NCBI GenBank assembly: GCA_021014325.1
Contig: CM037463.1
Location: 8,005,001-8,069,000, forward strand
DNA: 64,000 nt
Source: Plazaster borealis
Taxonomy: Eukaryota; Echinodermata; Asteroidea; Forcipulatida; Labidiasteridae
Direction of reading: 5' to 3'
In this document: positions 24,750-36,100 of the stretch, in pieces
How positions within the stretch are numbered: position 1 is the stretch's first letter
How the letters are laid out: each line of letters begins with the position of its first letter
Program-made: the position numbers and the translations under genes
Notes under the pieces: generated by a model
Told to the model about the DNA's origin: nothing
What the model saw: the letters and a program-made list of their open reading frames with translations, nothing else
Databases searched by the model: none

Positions 24750-26388
24750 TTTTTTTTTCTTTTGAGTGGAGCTCTTAGACTCCGTTTATTCAACTCCATT
24801 TAATTACAAGTACACTCATCTTCTATGAAAAACAATAATGCACATACTGATATATCAATACATTAAGTACATATGAGGTTAAGTGACTTGTACATTAATT
24901 TCGTGGTAACTTTAGAAAAGGGTAGCAAACCCTCATCCCCGGGGTCAATTTGGAATTTCAGCCACCTGCTTGGATGGTTATTGGGCCCACAACGTTTTCT
25001 TTGAGGAGGACTGGATTGATGTTTTGTTCAAGACGTTTAACTATGCGTCCGGCATTGATACAATTTATTTTGCACCTCCTAGCCAATTCCTTAAAGGTAA
25101 TAAGTCTGCTGTTTTTAACTACATGATGCAATTTGATGATGTTGTTCTTTATTAGAACAGGACTCGCTAAATCTGTATCCTTATTACCCGTAACCACTGA
25201 ATTATTCCAGAGAGGGACGTTCATTACTTCCAAAACTGAGGAGAATTCTGGTCTGAAAACACTCCCTGATTGTTCGTAGGCTGTAAAAAGGTCCATATAA
25301 AAGGGAGTGGTCTGCAATGACTTTTTCTTGGTTTTTCCAAATACATGCCATCCCAGACTATGGCTTTCACCAGTTTTCTCGATCCAATAGTTAAAGAAAG
25401 ATTTCCATTTACCATTACTTTTGATATAATTACTCAACCACATCAGTTTTAGACAGCGTAACCTGACCCCGACGTCCAAAAGACCTGTTCCTCCCATGTA
25501 TCGAGGTCCGGTGATAGTGGCGCGCTTGATTTTGTCGGGTTTACCTGACCAGTAAAAACTAAAAATAATGTTTTCGATTTTCTTTACAAACTCATCCGGG
25601 CAAGAGAGAACGCTACCCACATAGTTCAGTCTGCTTCCGACCGTGACGTTAACAATAACGGCCTTGCCCGCCAGAGTCAGGTCCCACTGTCTAAACATAT
25701 TTAACTTGCACTTAAGTTTGCTTATTCCGGGTTCCCAGTTGTCAGCCGGTGTGACATTGTTTCCAAAAAGGATACCCAAAATTTTCATTTTATCATTGTT
25801 CCAGTTGAAGCCACATGGCTTGTCCATTCTGTTCTTCCATTTGCCAAGCCATAGACCCGTGGTTTTACTTGTGTTCACCTTAGATCCGCTACCTTTACAA
25901 TATTTACACAAAACATCCGTAATGACCTGAAAATCACTTTCTTTAGAAATAAAAACTGTTGCATCATCGGCATGCTGGATAATTTTAACACATTCAGTTC
26001 CACCTGGAGACTGAATACCATGCAACCCATTATTGATTCTAATCAGAGTTCCTAAACCTTCTGCACAGACTGCATATAACAATGGAGACAGGGGACACCC
26101 TTGTCTGATTCCTCTACTTATTTGGAAAGGTCTGCCAATGAAGTTATTTACAATGACACAGCTCACAGGATTGCTATACAAAAGCTTGATCCATTGAATG
26201 AATTTGGGGGGAATTCCCATTTTTTCAAGCATGCTAAACATATAATTCTCAATTAATTCTATCGAAAGCCTTCTCCTGGTCGATACTTAAGATTGCTGCT
26301 TCCTTATTGTTCCAATTAATGTAATCAATGCTATCACGCAAAAGGGTAAGGTTATCGTGAATTTTTCTTCCCGGTACACCACATGTCT
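24750..26388 (-). mobile_element. LINE fragment copy 2
   Basis: A 1639-bp insertion between GTTCCACATGAT at 24,738-24,749 and at 26,389-26,400. The end points in the element match the other copies base for base. The 5' flanking monomer has TTTTTATTTTTGATTTTATAG, as in copies 3 and 6, and not the TTTATGG form. The first monomer beyond the RT end reads TTTTATATGTGCGG, a private variant. Confidence 0.93.
24863..26386 (-). pseudogene. Reverse-transcriptase remnant of LINE copy 2
   Basis: A 427-codon frame (24,958-26,241) has intact motif B (RQGCPLSPLLYA) and HADDA. It keeps the uncorrupted KKKSLQTTPFYMDLFTAYEQSG segment. One T is missing from a run near 24,995, so the C-terminus shifts after VLLKE and ends about 32 codons before the natural stop at 24,863. 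Private residues include GPRYMGG (G to R) and NKDTDLA (K to T). The motif A fragment upstream lies in another frame, after the frame break common to all copies. Confidence 0.85.
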
Positions 26389-28478
26389 GTTCCACATGAT
26401 ACAGAGCAGACTACTGAAGACATTTTATATGTGCGGACTAGGTAAATAAGCCATAGTTTGAGAAATATGGAGAATTTTGTTTGAGTTTGAAGTTTGGGTC
26501 CAAAATCAACATAATTCACCATGCCGGCATGGTCAAATTTTCAGAATTTGGGTCAACACTTTTTTTTTTTTTTATAGTTCGAAATGATACAGAGCGGACT
26601 ACTCAAGACATTTTATGTGTGCGGACTGTGTAAATAAGCCATAGTTTGAGAAATATGGAGGATTTTGTGTGAGTTTGAAGTTTGGGTCCAAAATCAACAA
26701 AATTCACCATGCAGGCATGGTCAAATTTTCAGAATTTGGGTCAACATTTTTTTTTTTGATTTTATAGTTCCAAATGATACATAGCGGACTACTCAAGACA
26801 TTTTATGTGTGCGGACTAGGTAAATAAGCCATAGTTTGAGAAATATGGAGAATTTTGTGTGAGTTTGAAGTTTGGGTCCAAAATCAACAAAATTCACCAT
26901 GCCGGCATGGTCAAGTTTTCAGAATTTGGGTCAACATTTTTTTATTTATTTTATAGTTCCAAATAATACAGAGCGGACTACTGAAGACATTTTATGTGTG
27001 CGGACTAGGTAAATAAGCCATAGTTTGAGAAATATGGAGAATTTTGTGTGAGTTTGAAGTTTGGGTCCAAAATCAACAAAATTCACCATGCCGGCATGGT
27101 CAAATTTTCAGAATTTTGGTCAACATTTTTTAAATTTTTTTATAGTTCCAAATGATACAGAGCGGACTACTCAAGACATTTTATGTGTGCGGACTAGGTA
27201 AATAAGCCATAGTTTGAGAAATATGGAGAATTTTGTGTGAGTTTGAAGTTTGGGTCCAAAATCAACAAAATTCACCATGCCGGCATGGTCAAATTTTCAG
27301 AATTTTGGTCAACATTTTTTTTTTTTTTTTTTTAGTTCCACATGATTTAGAGCGGACTACTGAAGACATTTTATGTGTGCGGACTGTGTAAATAAGCCAT
27401 AGTTTGAGAAATATGGAGGATTTTGTGTGAGTTTGAAGTTTGGGTCCAAAATCAACAAAATTCACCATGCAGGCATGGTCAAATTTTCAGAATTTGGGTC
27501 AACATTTTTTTATTTTATAGTTCCAAATGATACAGAGCGGACTACTCAAGACATTTTATGTGTGCGGACTAGGTAAATAAGCCATAGTTTGAGAAATATG
27601 GAGAATTTTGTGTGAGTTTGAAGTTTGGGTCCAAAATCAACAAAATTCACCATGCCGGCATGGTCAAGTTTTCAGAATTTGGGTCAACATTTTTTATTTT
27701 ATTTTATAGTTCCAAATGATACAGAGCGGACTACTGAAGACATTTTATGTGTGCGGACTAGGTAAATAAGCCATAGTTTGAGAAATATGGAGAATTTTGT
27801 GTGAGTTTGAAGTTTGGGTCCAAAATCAACAAAATTCACCATGCCGGCATGGTCAAATTTTCAGAATTTTGGTCAACATTTTAATAAATTTTTTATAGTT
27901 CCAAATGATACAGAGCGGACTACTCAAGACATTTTATGTGTGCGGACTAGGTAAATAAGCCATAGTTTGAGAAATATGGAGAATTTTGTGTGAGTTTGAA
28001 GTTTGGGTCCAAAATCAACAAAATTCACCATGCCGGCATGGTCAAATTTTCAGAATTTTGGTCAACATTTTTTTTTTTATTTTATAGTTCCAAATGATAC
28101 AGAGCGGACTACTGAAGACATTTTATGTGTGCGGACTGTGTAAATAAGCCATAGTTTGAGAAATATGGAGAATTTTGTGTCAGTTTGAAGTTTGGGTGCA
28201 AAACCAACAAAATTCACCATGCCGGCATGGTCAAATTTTCAGAATTTGGGTCAACATTTTTTTTTTTGATTTTATAGTTCCACATGATACAGAGCAGACT
28301 ACTGAAGACATTTTATGTGTGCGGACTAGGTAAATAAGCCATAGTTTGAGAAATATGGAGGATTTTGTGTGAGTTTGAAGTTTGGGTCCAAAATCAACAA
28401 AATTCACCATGCCGGCATGGTCAAATTTTCAGAATTTTTGTCAACATTTTTATTTTTGATTTTATAGTTCCACATGAT
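26389..28478 (+). repeat. Satellite array block 3, between LINE copies 2 and 3
   Basis: About 11 monomers. Two private variants, GCAGGCATGG (about 26,711 and 27,470) and GTCAAGTTTTCAG (about 26,912 and 27,665), are each spaced about 755 bp apart, so a 4-monomer unit was duplicated here. The last monomers (about 28,000-28,478) correspond in inverted form to 59,219-59,650. Confidence 0.95.
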
Positions 28479-28513
28479 TTTTTTTTTCTTTTGAGTGGAG
28501 CTCTTAGACTCCG

Positions 28514-28519
28514 TTTATT
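28514..28519 (-). promoter_or_regulatory. LINE polyadenylation signal AATAAA
   Basis: AATAAA on the sense strand lies about 25-30 nt before the A-rich tail. The same hexamer is at the matching place in the other copies (for example complement of 11,617-11,622; 59,166-59,171; 61,576-61,581). Confidence 0.7.
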
Positions 28520-28591
28520 CAACTCCATTTAATTACAAGTACACTCATCTTCTATGAAAAACAATAATGCACATACTGATATATCAATACA

Positions 28592-30116
28592 TTAAGTACA
28601 TATGAGGTTAAGTGACTTGTACATTAATTTCGTGGTAACTTTAGAAAAGGGTAGCAAACCCTCATCCCCGGGGTCAATTTGGAATTTCAGCCACCTGCTT
28701 GGATGGTTATTGGGCCCACAACGTTTTTCTTTGAGGAGGACTGGATTGATGTTTTGTTCAAGACGTTTAACTATGCGTCCGGCATTGATACAATTTATTT
28801 TGCACCTCCTAGCCAATTCCTTAAAGGTAATAAGTCTGCTGTTTTTAACTACATGATGCAATTTGATGATGTTGTTCTTTATTAGAACAGGACTCGCTAA
28901 ATCTTTATCCTTATTACCCGTAACCACTGAATTATTCCAGAGAGGGACGTTCATTACTTCCAAAACTGAGGAGAATTCTGGTCTGAAAACACTCCCTGAT
29001 TGTTCGTAGGCTGTAAAAAGGTCCATATAAAAGGGAGTGGTCTGCAATGACTTTTTCTTGGTTTTTCCAAATACATGCCATCCCAGACTATGGCTTTCAC
29101 CAGTTTTCTCGATCCAATAGTTAAAGAATGATTTCCATTTACCATTACTTTTGATATAATTACTCAACCACATCAGTTTTAGACAGCGTAACCTGACCCC
29201 GACGTCCAAAAGACCCGTTCCTCCCATGTATCCAGGTCCGGTGATAGTGGCGCGCTTGATTTTGTCGGGTTTACCTGACCAGTAAAAACTAAAAATAATG
29301 TTTTCGATTTTCTTTACAAACTCATCCGGGCAAGAGAGAACGCTACCCACATAGTTCAGTCTGCTTCCGACCGTGACGTTAACAATAATGGCCTTGCCCG
29401 CCAGAGTCAGGTCCCACTGTCTAAACATATTTAACTTGCACTTAAGTTTGCTTATTCCGGGTTCCCAGTTGTCAGCCGGTGTGACATTGTTTCCAAAAAG
29501 GATACCCAAAATTTTCATTTTATCATTGTTCCAGTTGAAGCCACATGGCTTGTCCATTCTGTTCTTCCATTTGCCAAGCCATAGACCCGTGGTTTTACTT
29601 GTGTTCACCTTAGATCCGCTACCTTTACAATATTTACACAAAACATCCGTAATGACCTGAAAATCACTTTCTTTAGAAATAAAAACTGTTGCATCATCGG
29701 CATGCTGGATAATTTTAACACATTCAGTTCCACCTGGAGACTGAATACCATGCAACCCATTATTGATTCTAATCAGAGTTCCTAAACCTTCTGCACAGAC
29801 TGCATATAACAATGGAGACAGGGGACACCCTTGTCTGATTCCTCTACTTATTCGGAAAGGTCTGCCAATGAAGTTATTTACAATGACACAGCTCACAGGA
29901 TTGCTATACAAAAGCTTGATCCATTGAATGAATTTGGGGGTAATTCCCATTTTTTCAAGCATGCTAAACATATAATTCTCAATTAATTCTATCGAAAGCC
30001 TTCTCCTGGTCGATACTTAAGATTGCTGCTTCCTTATTGTTCCAATTAATGTAATCAATGCTATCACGCAAAAGGGTAAGGTTATCGTGAATTTTTCTTC
30101 CCGGTACACCACATGT
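28592..30116 (-). pseudogene. Reverse-transcriptase C-terminal half, LINE copy 3 (best reference)
   Basis: The frame 28,592-29,971 encodes 459 residues. Visible in order: FIQWIKLLYS (14-23), motif B RQGCPLSPLLYA (46-57), the catalytic-loop equivalent HADDA (90-94, at 29,690-29,704; most families have YADD or FADD), GSGSKVNTSKT (117-127), WLGKWKN (131-137), ILGILFG (154-160), the thumb-like RQWDLTLAGKA (184-194), WSGKPDKIKR (231-240) and GGTGLLDV (250-257). The C-terminal 200 residues have no recognised domain. Upstream in another frame is CGVPGRKIHDNL with DQEKAFDRIN (motif A), ended by TGA at 29,979-29,981. Lacking the N-terminal half of the protein, it cannot be autonomous. Assignment to L1/Tx1-like RTs is from motif style, without a search. 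Confidence 0.88.
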
Positions 30117-30118
30117 CT

Positions 30119-33100
30119 GTTCCACATGATACAGAGCAGACTACTGAAGACATTTTATGTGTGCCGACTAGGTAAATAAGCCATAGTTTGAGAAATATGG
30201 AGAATTTTGTGTGAGTTTGAAGTTTGGGTCCAAAATCAACATAATTCACCATGCCGGCATGGTCAAATTTTCAGAATTTTGGTCAACATTTTTTTTAATT
30301 TTTTTATAGTTCCACATGATACAGAGCGGACTACTGAAGACATTTTATGTGTGCGTACTAGGTAAATAAGCCATAGTTTGAGAAATATGGACAATTTTGT
30401 GTGAGTTTGAAGTTTGGGTCCAAAACCAACAAAATTCACCATGCCGGCATGGTCAAATTTTCAGAATTTGGGTCAACATTTTTTTTTTTTTTTTATAGTT
30501 CCAAATGATACAGAGTGCACTACTCAAGATATTTTATGTGTGCGGACTTGGTAAATAAGCCATAGTTTGAGAAATATGGAGAATTTTGTGTGAGTTTGAA
30601 GTTTGGGTGCAAAACCAACAAAATTCACCATGACGGCATGGTCAAATTTTCAGAATTTTTGTCAACATTTTTTTTTTTGATTTTATAGTTCCACATGATA
30701 CAGAGCAGACTACTGAAGACATTTTATGTGTGCGGACTAGGTAAATAAGCCATAGTTTGAGAAATATGGAGAATTTTGTGTGAGTTTGAAGTTTGGGTCC
30801 AAAATCAACATAATTCACCATGCCAGCATGGTCAAATTTTCAGAATTTGGGTCAACATTTTCTTTTTGATTTTTTAGTTCCAAATGATACAGAGCGGACT
30901 ACTGAAGACATTTTATGTGTGTAAACTAGGTAAATAAGCCATAGTTTGAGAAATATGGAGAATTTTGTGTGAGTTTGAAGTTTGGGTCCAAAACCAACAA
31001 AATTCACCATGCCGGCATGGTCAAATTTTCAGAATTTTGGTCAACATTTTTTTTAATTTTTTATAGTTCCAAATGATACAGAGTGGACTACTCAAGACAT
31101 TTTATGTGTGCGGTCTAGGTAAATAAGCCATAGTTTGAGAAATATGGAGAATTTTGTGTGAGTTTGAAGTTTGGGTCCAAAACCAACAAAATTCACCATA
31201 CCGGCATGGTCAAATTTTCACAATTTTTGTCAACATTTTTTTTTTTTGATTTTATAGTTCCACATGATACAGAGCAGACTACTGAAGACATTTTATGTGT
31301 GCGGACTAGGTAAATAAGCCATAGTTTGAGAAATATGGAGAATTTTGAGTGAGTTTGAAGTTTGGGTCCAAAACCAACAAAATTCACCATGCCGGCATGG
31401 TCAAATTTTCAGAAATTTTGTCAACATTTTTTTTTTTGATTTTATAGTTCCACATGATACAGAGCAGACCACTGAAGACATTTTATGTGTGCGGACTAGG
31501 TAAATAAGCCATAGTTTGAGAAATATGGAGAATTTTGTGTGAGTTTGAAGTTTGGGTCCAAAATCAACAAAATTCACCATGCCGCCATGGTCAAATTTTC
31601 AGAATTTGGGTCAACATTTTTTTAAATTTTTTATAGTTCCACATGATACAGAGCGGACTACTCAAGACATTTTATGTGTGCGTACTAGGTAAATAAGCCA
31701 TAGTTTGAGAAATATGGAAAATTTTGTGTGAGTTTGAAGTTTGGGTCTAAAACCAACATAATTCACCATGCCGGCATGGTCAAATTTTCAGAATTTTGGT
31801 CAATAATTTTTTTTTTTTTTTATAGTTCCAAATGATACAGAGCGGACTACTCAAGACATTTTATGTGTGCGGACTAGGTAAATAAGCCATAGTTTGAGAA
31901 ATATGGAGAATTTAGTGTGAGTTTGAAGTTTGGGTCCAAAATCAACAAAATTCACCATGCCGGCATGGTCAAATTTTCAGAATTTTGGTCAACACTTTTT
32001 TTTTTTTTTTTATAGTTCCAAATGATACAGAGCGGACTACTGAAGACAATTTATGTGTGCGAACTGGGTAAGTAAGTCATTATTTCAGAAATACAAGGAA
32101 TTTTGTGTGAGTTTGAAGTTTGGGTCCAAAACCAACAAAATTCACCATGCCGCCATGGTCAAATTTTCAGAATTTGGGTCAACATTTTTTTAAATTTTTT
32201 ATAGTTCCACATGATACAGAGCGGACTACTGAAGACATTTTATGTGTGCGTACTAGGTAAATAAGCCATAGTTTGAGAAATATGGAAAATTTTGTGTGAG
32301 TTTGAAGTTTGGGTCCAAAATCAACAAAATTCACCATGCCGGCATGGTCAAATTTTCAGAATTTTGGTCAACATTTTTTTTTTGATTTTATAGTTCCAAA
32401 TGATACAGAGCGGACTACTGAAGACATTTTATGTGTGTGGTCTGGGTAAATAAGCCATAGTTTGAGAAATATGGAGAATTTTGTGTGAGTTTGAAGTCTG
32501 GGTCCAAAATCAACAAAATTCACCATGCCGGCAGGGTCAAATTTTCAGAATTTTGGTCAACATTTTTTTTTTGATTTTATAGTTCCAAATGATACAGAGT
32601 GGACTACTGAAGACAATTTATGTGTGCGAACTGGGTAAGTAAGTCATAATTTGAGAAATATGGGGAATTTTGTGTGAGTTTGAAGTTTGGGTCCAAAATC
32701 AACAAAATTCACCATGCCGGCATGGTCAAATTTTCAGAATTTGGGTCAACATTTTTAAAATTTGTTTATAGTTCCAAATGATACAGAGCGGACTACTCAA
32801 GACATTTTATGTGTGCGGACTATGTAAATAAGCCATAGTTTGAGAAATATGGAGAATTTTGTGTGAGTTTGAAGTTTGGGTCCAAAATCAACAAAATTCA
32901 CCATGCCGGCATGGTCAAATTTTCAGAATTTTTGTCAACATTTTTTTTTTTGATTTTTTAGTTCCACATGATTTAGAGCGGACTACTGAAGACATTTTAT
33001 GTGTGCGGACTAGGTAAATAAGCCATAGTTTGAGAAATATGGAGAATTTTGTGTGAGTTTGAAGTTTGGGTCCAAAATCAACAAAATTCACCATGCGGGC

Positions 33101-36100
33101 ATGGTCAAATTTTCAGATTTTGGGTCAACATTTTTTTTTGATTTTATAGTTCCAAATGATACAGAGTGGACTACTCAAGACATTTTATGTGTGCGGACTT
33201 GGTAAATAAGCCATAGTTTGAGAAATATGGAGAATTTTGTGTGAGTTTGAAGTTTGGGTCCAAAACCAACAAAATTCACCATGCCGGCATGGTCAAATTT
33301 TCAGAATTTGGGTCAACATTTTTTTTTGATTTTATAGTTCCACATGATACAGAGCAGACTACTGAAGACATTTTATGTGTGCGGACTAGGTAAATAAGCC
33401 ATAGTTTGAGAAATATGGAGAATTTTGTGTGAGTTTGAAGTTTGGGTCCAAAATCAACATAATTCACCATGCCGGCATGGTCAAATTTTCAGAATTTGGG
33501 TCAACATTTTCTTTTTGATTTTATAGTTCCAAATGATACAGAGCGGACTACTCAAGACATTTTATGTGTGCGGACTAGGTAAATAAGCCATAGTTTGAGA
33601 AATATGGACAATTTTGTGTGAGTTTGAAGTTTGGGTCCAAAATCAACAAAATTCACCATGCCAGCATGGTCAAATTTTCAGAATTTTTGTCAACATTTTT
33701 TTTTTGATTTTATAGTTCCAAATGATACAGAGCGGACTACTGAAGACATTTTATGTGTGCGGACTAGGTAAATAAGCCATAGTTTGAGAAATATGGAGAA
33801 TTTTGTGTGAGTTTGAAGTTTGGGTCCAAAATCAACAAAATTCACCATGCGGGCATGGTCAAATTTTCAGAATGTGGGTCAACATTTTTTTTTGATTTTA
33901 TAGTTCCAAATGATACAGAATGGACAGCTCAAGACATTTTATGTGTGTGGACTTGGTAAATAAGCCATAGTTTGAGAAATATGGAGAATTTTGTGTGAGT
34001 TTGAAGTTTGGGTCCAAAACCAACAAAATTCACCATGCCGGCATGGTCAAATTTTCAGAATTTTGGTCAACATTTTTTATTTTTATTTTATAGTTCCACA
34101 TGATACAGAGCAGACTACTGAAGACATTTTATGTGTGCGGACTGGGTAAATAAGCCATAGTTTGAGAAATATGGAGAATTTTGTGTGAGTTTGAAGTTTG
34201 GGTCCAAAATCAACATAATTCACCATGCCGGCATGGTCAAATTTTCAGAATTTTTGTCAACATTTTCTTTTTGATTTTATAGTTCCAAATGATACAGAGC
34301 GGACTACTCAAGACATTTTATGTGTGCGGACTAGGTAAATAAGCCATAGTTTGAGAAATATGGAGAATTTTGTGTGACTTTGAAGTTTGGGTCCAAAATC
34401 AACAAAATTCACCATGCAGGCATGGTCCAATTTTCAGAATTTTTGTCAACATTTTTTATTTTTATTTTATAGTTCCAAATGATACAGAGTGGACTACTGA
34501 AGACAATTTATGTGTGCGAACCGGGTAAGTAGGCCTAAGTCATAGTTTGAGAAATATGGGGAATTTAGTGTGAGTTTGAAGTTTGGGTCCAAAATCAACA
34601 AAATTCACCATGCCGGCATGGTCAAATTTTCAGAATTTTGGTCAACACTTTTTTTTTTTTTTTTATAGTTCCAAATGATACAGAGCGGACTACTGAAGAC
34701 AATTTATGTGTGCGAACTGGGTAAGTAAGTCTTTATTTCAGAAATACAAGGAATTTTGTGTGAGTTTGAAGTTTGGGTCCAAAACCAACAAAATTCACCA
34801 TGCCGCCATGGTCAAATTTTCAGAATTTGGGTCAACATTTTTAAATTTTTTTTATAGTTCCACATGATACAGAGCGGACTACTGAAGACATTTTATGTGT
34901 GCGTACTAGGTAAATAAGCCATAGTTTGAGAAATATGGAAAATTTTGTGTGAGTTTGAAGTTTGGGTCCAAAATCAACAAAAATTCACCATGCCGGCATG
35001 GTCAAATTTTCAGAATTTTGGTCAACATTTTTTTTTTGATTTTATAGTTCCAAATGATACAGAGCGGACTACTCAAGACATTTTATGTGTGTGGTCTGGG
35101 TAAATAAGCCATAGTTTGAGAAATATGGAGAATTTTGTGTGAGTTTGAAGTCTGGGTCCAAAATCAACAAAATTCACCATGCCGGCATGGTCAAATTTTC
35201 AGAATTTTGGTCAACATTTTTAAAATTTTTTTATAGTTCCAAATGATACAGAGTGGACTACTGAAGACAATTTATGTGTGCGAACTGGGTAAGTAAGTCA
35301 TAATTTGAGAAATATGGGGAATTTTGTGTGAGTTTGAAGTTTGGGTCCAAAATCAACAAAATTCACCATGCCGGCATGGTCAATTTTCAGAATTTGGGTC
35401 AACAAATTTTTTTAAATTTTTTTATAGTTCCAAGTGATACAGAGCGGACTACTCAAGACATTTTATGTGTGCGGACTATGTAAATAAGCCATAGTTTGAG
35501 AAATATGGAGAATTTTGTGTGAGTTTGAAGTTTGGGTCCAAAATCAACAAAATTCACCATGCCGGCATGGTCAAATTTTCAGAATTTTTGTCAACATTTT
35601 TTTTTTTGATTTTTTAGTTCCACATGATTTAGAGCGGACTACTGAAGACATTTTATGTGTGCGGACTGTGTAAATAAGCCATAGTTTGAGAAATATGGAG
35701 AATTTTGTGTGAGTTTGAAGTTTGGGTCCAAAATCAACAAAATTCACCATGCCGGCATGGTCAAATTTTCAGAATGTGGGTCAACATTTTTTTTTGATTT
35801 TATAGTTCCAAATGATACAGAATGGACAGCTCAAGACATTTTATGTGTGTGGACTTGGTAAATAAGCCATAGTTTGAGAAATATGGAGAATTTTGTGTGA
35901 GTTTGAAGTTTGGGTCCAAAACCAACAAAATTCACCATGCCGGCATGGTCAAATTTTCAGAATTTTGGTCAACATTTTTTTTTTTGATTTTATAGTTCCA
36001 CATGATACAGAGCAGACTACTGAAGACATTTTATGTGTGCGGACTGGGTAAATAAGCCATAGTTTGAGAAATATGGAGAATTTTGTGTGAGTTTGAAGTT

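Larger units (their letters stand above)
28479..30118 (-). mobile_element. LINE fragment copy 3 (longest uninterrupted copy)
   Basis: A 1640-bp insertion between GTTCCACATGAT at 28,467-28,478 and at 30,119-30,130. After the ORF stop there is a 3' UTR of about 100 bp with AATAAA (complement of 28,514-28,519) and an A-rich tail. The outer monomer begins GATACAGAGCAGAC and carries GTGCCGAC, marks shared with copy 6 in the inverted arm. Confidence 0.94.
28000..34500. repeat. Left arm A of the large inverted duplication
   Basis: Private variants of this stretch appear reverse-complemented and in reverse order at 53,955-59,650. Examples are GAGTGCACTACTCAAGATATT (about 30,514) with AATATCTTGAGTAGTGCAC (about 57,160), the ACCATAC variant (about 31,196) with GGTATGG (about 56,490), CAGACCACTG (about 31,466) with AGTGGTCTG (about 56,221), and GGCAGGGTC (about 32,531) with GACCCTGCC (about 55,161). 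LINE copy 3 pairs with copy 6. Edges are judged by eye to within about 100 bp. Confidence 0.85.

Noticed and set aside
28602..28885. Opposite-strand open frames of 63-95 codons inside each LINE copy
   Set aside because: They lie antisense or out of frame to the reverse-transcriptase remnant, repeat identically with every copy and show no domain.
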